Positions 60,075 to 64,000 of a stretch of 64,000 bases of DNA are shown here, piece by piece. The first letter of the stretch is position 1, and every line of letters begins with the position of its first letter. The position numbers were made by a program, and so were the translations under genes. The notes beneath the pieces are model-generated. The model had not been told where the DNA came from and made no database searches. It worked only from the letters and a program-made list of their open reading frames with translations. The DNA is from Pontibacter ummariensis (GTDB lineage: Bacteria > Bacteroidota > Bacteroidia > Cytophagales > Hymenobacteraceae), in NCBI RefSeq assembly GCF_900188175.1, contig NZ_FZOQ01000002.1:186001-250000 (forward strand). The letters are read 5' to 3'.

Positions 60075-62510
60075 TTAAAACTTAGCAACAAAGCGAAGGT
60101 TTAGCCGGCGACCGGTAAGAAAATTCGGAATCGCATACGTTACCCCGCTTACGTCCGTCACATAAGTATACGACACGCGGTTGTTCGCATCGATGAGGTT
60201 CAGCACCTCCAGCCCCAGCCAAAGGCTCTCCAATGATAAGTTCTTGCGCGCTACCAGGTCGCTTCCCAATAAGATCAGCTTCGAAAGGCCAATGTCTACG
60301 CGCTTGTAGGACTTGCCATCAAAAGCGTTCCGGTACTCGGGGCGAAACGGAGGGCCGAAGGGCAGGCCGCTGCCATACACCAGGTTCAGGTACATACGAA
60401 CGGTAGGGTTGTCCGGCAAATGGTCCTGGAAAAAGACCCCTACATTCACCAACTGATCCGTAGGTCTGCGGAGATAGTCCTGCTCCTGCCAGCCGGTCAG
60501 CTCCCCTTCCGCGTTATACACCGCGATAGAGTCTCCCTGCACGTCTTCTTTGGTCGTGAGCAGGCCAAGGCTTAACCAGGACTCTGCACCCGGAATAAAC
60601 TCGCCATTCACACGCAAATCCAATCCGGCTGCATAGGCCCTGGCATTGTTACGGGCATAATAGCGGAGGCGCACGTTGTCCACGTCATAAGGGACAACAT
60701 TCGTCATTTGCTTATAATAGGCCTCGGCGGTAAACTTAAAGTCCCGCTCCCAGGATTTGAACAGGTAGTCTGCGCCAGCCACAAAATGAACGGCTCGCTG
60801 TGCCTGCAGCGCTGGGTTTAGCTGTCCCTCAAAATTGCGCAGCTCCCGATAAAAGGGCGGCTGGTAATACAGCCCTACAGCTGCTTTAAAAGACAGGTTC
60901 GGATTGTGCCGGGTAATGAAGGAGTACTGTACCCGGGGCGAGATGTTCAGTTCCTGGTTATAGTCCCAGTAAGTTGCCCGCAGCCCGTAGGTAATCGTCT
61001 TTAAAGAGTCTAATTCAAATGTGTGCTGTATAAAGCCGCTGTAGCGCAGGGTGTTTAGATCGAGCGCCGTGTTCAGGAAATTCGTCTGGCTTACATAATC
61101 CGCTGAATCTGTAAAACCGTACTCTGAGAGCTCGTCGCTTATGTTCTCCGATCCCATTTTTGCGCCGAAGCGCAGGCTGCTGCGCTGGCTCAGTTGCCAA
61201 CTGTTCCGTAGCTCGGCAGAGGCAACACGGGCCAGCAGTACGTTACGGGCATGGTTGTACTGGCTGCCCAAGCCCCGCTCCTGCTGGCACTCCCCCATGT
61301 TGTTGCCGCTCGTTCCCACATCGCAAAGCCGGTAATAAGCCTCCACATCCCGGAACTCCCGCTCCCTTGAAAGCACTCCGGCCAGGATAAGTTCCGACGT
61401 GTAATTGCGTGAAAAACGGTGGGTTAAATTAAGGCCTGTCTGATAGGTCGTGTACTCCATGAGCTCCTGCCCTTCGAAGGCCACTGAAAGGCGTAAAGGG
61501 GTCTGGCGCGTACCGAAGGTCGTGACCTGCGACTCAGGAGCTACTGTAAAATTATTGCGGGCATAGCTGGCCAAAATACCAAGCGTAGTCTTCCCAACAG
61601 GTTCTGTGCCTTTCGAAAGATCTATGTTAACATATGCTTGTGCATCGGAAAAGACAGGATTATACTCCCCGTCTACCTGCAGGCCCTGCAACAGGTACTG
61701 CCCATTCTTGTGCCTGGCACCGAAGAGGTACGAGACGCGCTTGTTTTTTGACGCCGCCTCCAGATGCAAGGTGCCACCGGTTAAGCCTCCGCTAACAGAG
61801 CCGGCAAAGCGTTTGGGCTGCTTGTACTGTATGTTCAGCACCGATGACAGCTTGTCCCCGTACCTGGGCTGCCAACCGCCGGAGGAGAAGGTAATGTCCG
61901 CTACCAGATCAGGGTTCACAAAGCTGAGTCCCTCCTGCTGTGCGGCAGAGATCAGAAAGGGACGGTATATTTCGATGTTGTTGACGTAAACCAGATTTTC
62001 GTCGTAGTTACCGCCCCGCACAGAATAAGTGCTCGATAGCTCGTTATTGCTGGAAACACCGGGAAGCGTTACCAGTACTTTGTTGAAGTCGCCAAAGGCA
62101 GAAGGAAGGTGTTTGATGTCGCGCGGGTTCAGCTTCGTGGTACTTACCTGTTCCCGGCTATCGGCATCATTCTTCCCGCGCACGTTCACGGTGTTCAGTT
62201 GCTTTTGATCGGCTTCCAGCACCAGTTGCAGCTCCCGCACCTCTTTCGCCTCTAACCGCAAGGGCTGTGCTAACTCCTTGTAGCCCAGGTAACGCACCAA
62301 CAACACGATCTCCTTTTGAGCCGGCACCTGCAGTTCAAAACGGCCTTCGGTATTTGTCTGGGTACCCACCGTAGTTCCCTTCACCGCCACAGTTGCCAGT
62401 TCCAACGGTTCCCGCTCCCCGTTCAGCACTCTGCCGATTACTTTCGCCTGTTGTGCTGAAACACCAAAGGGCAACAGCAAGAGGATATAAACCGACAGGT
62501 ACTTCAGCAT
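60075..62510 (-). CDS. TonB-dependent outer membrane receptor with carboxypeptidase-like N-domain
   Basis: The protein has 811 residues. The signal peptide ends near SAQQ. A carboxypeptidase-D-like domain (about 22-100, VIGRVLNGEREPLELATVAVKG), a plug (about 118-225, with VLVTLPGVSSNNELSSTYSVRGG) and a beta-barrel of about 580 residues ending in ...LNLRFVAKF follow. It imports an unknown ligand across the outer membrane using TonB. No SusD partner is adjacent. It lies 11 bases after rpe on the same strand. Confidence 0.9.
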   Translation of the reverse strand: MLKYLSVYILLLLPFGVSAQQAKVIGRVLNGEREPLELATVAVKGTTVGTQTNTEGRFELQVPAQKEIVLLVRYLGYKELAQPLRLEAKEVRELQLVLEADQKQLNTVNVRGKNDADSREQVSTTKLNPRDIKHLPSAFGDFNKVLVTLPGVSSNNELSSTYSVRGGNYDENLVYVNNIEIYRPFLISAAQQEGLSFVNPDLVADITFSSGGWQPRYGDKLSSVLNIQYKQPKRFAGSVSGGLTGGTLHLEAASKNKRVSYLFGARHKNGQYLLQGLQVDGEYNPVFSDAQAYVNIDLSKGTEPVGKTTLGILASYARNNFTVAPESQVTTFGTRQTPLRLSVAFEGQELMEYTTYQTGLNLTHRFSRNYTSELILAGVLSREREFRDVEAYYRLCDVGTSGNNMGECQQERGLGSQYNHARNVLLARVASAELRNSWQLSQRSSLRFGAKMGSENISDELSEYGFTDSADYVSQTNFLNTALDLNTLRYSGFIQHTFELDSLKTITYGLRATYWDYNQELNISPRVQYSFITRHNPNLSFKAAVGLYYQPPFYRELRNFEGQLNPALQAQRAVHFVAGADYLFKSWERDFKFTAEAYYKQMTNVVPYDVDNVRLRYYARNNARAYAAGLDLRVNGEFIPGAESWLSLGLLTTKEDVQGDSIAVYNAEGELTGWQEQDYLRRPTDQLVNVGVFFQDHLPDNPTVRMYLNLVYGSGLPFGPPFRPEYRNAFDGKSYKRVDIGLSKLILLGSDLVARKNLSLESLWLGLEVLNLIDANNRVSYTYVTDVSGVTYAIPNFLTGRRLNLRFVAKF

Positions 62511-62521
62511 CTTAATTGCTT

Positions 62522-63178
62522 TTACTTAGCAGATGATTTTAACGCGGCAATGGTTTGCAGCGGGTCAGCAGCAGAAAAGACAAAGCTTCCTGCTACCAGG
62601 GCATCTGCTCCTTTCTCTAAGAGCAAGCGGGCATTATCCTGGTTCACGCCGCCGTCAATCTCGATCAGGGCCTGGGAGTTGCGTTGGATGATCAGGTCCT
62701 TCAGGGCTTCTACCTTGCGGTAGGTGTTTTCGATAAACTTCTGCCCGCCGAAGCCGGGGTTCACAGACATGATCAGCACCAGGTCAAGCTCCGCAATGAT
62801 GTCTTCCAGTAAGTGCACCGGCGTATGCGGATTCAGGGCAACACCGGCCTTCGCTCCACTTGCCTGTATCTGTTGTACGGTTCGGTGGAGGTGCGTGCAT
62901 GCCTCGCTGTGCACGGTGATGGTATCGGCCCCGGCAGTTCGAAAGCGCTCAATGTATTGCTCCGGTTCCACGATCATCAGGTGCACGTCCAGGGGCTTTT
63001 GGGCATAGCGCTTTATGGCTTCCATCACCGGGAAACCGAAAGAGATGTTAGGTACAAAGCGACCATCCATGACGTCTACGTGCAGCCAGTCGGCCTGACT
63101 CTTGTTTAGCATCTCTACTTCTGATTGCAGGTTGGCAAAGTCAGAGGCGAGTACAGAAGGAGCGATGATGGGTTTCAT
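62522..63178 (-). CDS. rpe: Ribulose-phosphate 3-epimerase
   Basis: The protein has 218 residues. IAPSVLASDFANL, HVDVMDGRFVPNISFG, DVHLMI, MSVNPGFGGQKF and EIDGGVN are the conserved barrel and metal-binding elements. It interconverts ribulose 5-phosphate and xylulose 5-phosphate in the pentose phosphate pathway. A TAACTTTG box ends 5 bases before the ATG, so the message may be leaderless. It is transcribed into the TonB receptor gene. Confidence 0.95.
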   Translation of the reverse strand: MKPIIAPSVLASDFANLQSEVEMLNKSQADWLHVDVMDGRFVPNISFGFPVMEAIKRYAQKPLDVHLMIVEPEQYIERFRTAGADTITVHSEACTHLHRTVQQIQASGAKAGVALNPHTPVHLLEDIIAELDLVLIMSVNPGFGGQKFIENTYRKVEALKDLIIQRNSQALIEIDGGVNQDNARLLLEKGADALVAGSFVFSAADPLQTIAALKSSAK

Positions 63179-63233
63179 GCGGGCAAAGTTATCTTTTTAG
63201 GGGTAATATGAAAAGGAGATAGCGTACTGATTA

Positions 63234-64000
63234 CTACAACTTTATAAAGCGAAGCGTCGTCATACGGCTCCCCGCGCGCAAGCGGCACAGGTATAAGCCG
63301 CTGGAAAGCTGCTGGGCCTGTACATCCAGGACTTGCTCCTGGCCTGCGGCTGGAAAAGATTGCCTGTGCACGAGTTTGCCGGTCGCGTCCAGCACCTGCA
63401 CTTCCAGCGCTTGCTGCCACCACTCCTGCCCTAGCGTTAGGACAATAGGCTGATCTCTAACCGGATTGGAAATGTAAGCTGTTTTACCGGTCGGCAGCTG
63501 CGGCAATGCCGTTAAGATGCGGCTATAGTCTGGGATACCGTAGCCCGTGTTATTATCCGGCGCCCCGGCATTGCTACTGATCTGCCTCACCAGACCGATC
63601 ATCTCCATATTGGTCTTCTCTTTGTTCGCCTGCCATAGGCAAGCCATGAAACCGGCCATGATGGGGCCGGAAAAAGAAGTACCGTTGCTCTGCACCACCT
63701 GGCCAGTTGTGCTCAGCACATAGGCCTTTTGGCCGAGGGCTACTACGTCCGGTTTGATTTGCCCGTCTGCAGTGGGCCCGAAAGCGCTAAAGCTGGCCTT
63801 TACCCCTGCCGAGTCTACCGCCCCCACCGTGAGCACAGAATCTGCATCTGCCGGGGCCGAGATGTATTTCCAGGATTTACTGCCATCGTTTCCGGCACTA
63901 ACGACCACCAGCATTCCGGTGGAAGCGGCAAAGTCCGCCGCCTGCGAGACAAGCGCCCTGTCGCCGTTCATGTCGCTGTACGTATAGCTAGTGGAAGGGG
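63234..64000 (-). CDS. Subtilase (S8 peptidase), C-terminal part with type IX sorting-like domain (partial)
   Basis: About 255 codons are visible; the frame continues past the right edge (...SYTYSDMNGDRALVSQAADFA), so the Met at 63971 is internal. SAGNDG marks the oxyanion-side loop and NGTSFSGPIMAGF the catalytic serine. The last 80 residues (AYISNPVRDQPIVLTLG ... LYLCRLRAGSRMTTLRFIKL-type end) resemble a secretion sorting domain. The Asp and His of the triad lie outside the window. It is probably secreted. Confidence 0.88.
   Translation of the reverse strand, partial: PSTSYTYSDMNGDRALVSQAADFAASTGMLVVVSAGNDGSKSWKYISAPADADSVLTVGAVDSAGVKASFSAFGPTADGQIKPDVVALGQKAYVLSTTGQVVQSNGTSFSGPIMAGFMACLWQANKEKTNMEMIGLVRQISSNAGAPDNNTGYGIPDYSRILTALPQLPTGKTAYISNPVRDQPIVLTLGQEWWQQALEVQVLDATGKLVHRQSFPAAGQEQVLDVQAQQLSSGLYLCRLRAGSRMTTLRFIKL

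Overview
The window comes from a member of the Bacteroidota, most likely the Hymenobacteraceae and close to Pontibacter. This rests on Bacteroidota-type promoters (TTTG, 19-21 bases, TANNTTTG), a type IX secretion sorting domain on a large surface protein, a SusC-like TonB-dependent receptor, an N-acyl-ornithine carbamoyltransferase in place of ordinary OTCase, and dense medium-GC coding. No genus-level marker such as 16S rRNA is present, so the genus is an inference.

Layout. 1-3605 (minus): a four-gene amidoligase cluster (C39/papain-like peptidase, RimK-type ATP-grasp, GCS2-like ligase, N-formylglutamate amidohydrolase cut by the window edge). 3786-4469: a chemoreceptor-like sensor without a signalling domain. 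4603-13996 (minus): a complete-looking arginine operon, in transcription order GNAT acyltransferase, argG, argC, argD, argF', argB, proC, argE-like, argH, with a promoter about 400 bases upstream and a structured leader. 14577-34529: mostly ion handling. It holds a PDZ aspartyl protease, a CLC-F type fluoride/proton antiporter under a fluoride riboswitch, a GNAT/racemase pair, nhaA, a tandem universal stress protein, the mrpABCDEFG antiporter operon, a metallophosphoesterase, a CBS-CLC channel, an AsmA-like protein and a haloalkane-dehalogenase-like hydrolase. 34597-37561: hisHAFIE. 37626-39776: mgtE and a lipoprotein. 40000-47826: trpEGDCFBA plus a DAHP synthase. 47923-50130: a secreted M20 peptidase and a small STAS-like protein. 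50621-55178: hisGDCB. 55333-64000: a large secreted MBG-repeat protein, a DUF2911 protein, a repeat-rich gene-poor stretch, a TonB-dependent receptor, rpe, and the C-terminal part of a subtilase.

The main result is regulatory. Both histidine operons and the tryptophan operon begin with short leader ORFs too small for ordinary gene calling, carrying runs of the matching codon: His-Trp-His-His-His-His before hisH, six His in nine residues before hisG, and Trp-Trp-Trp before trpE. Each is followed by a terminator-like hairpin. For trp, all three mutually exclusive pairings (pause, antiterminator, terminator) can be traced base by base. The histidine pathway is thus split into two distant units, each with its own ribosome-mediated attenuator.

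The arginine enzymes probably use succinylated intermediates, because the substrate-specificity residue of ArgF' is Val90. The fluoride riboswitch, its promoter and the CLC-F antiporter form a self-contained fluoride-resistance unit. All function calls come from reading the sequence and from remembered family features. No database search was run.
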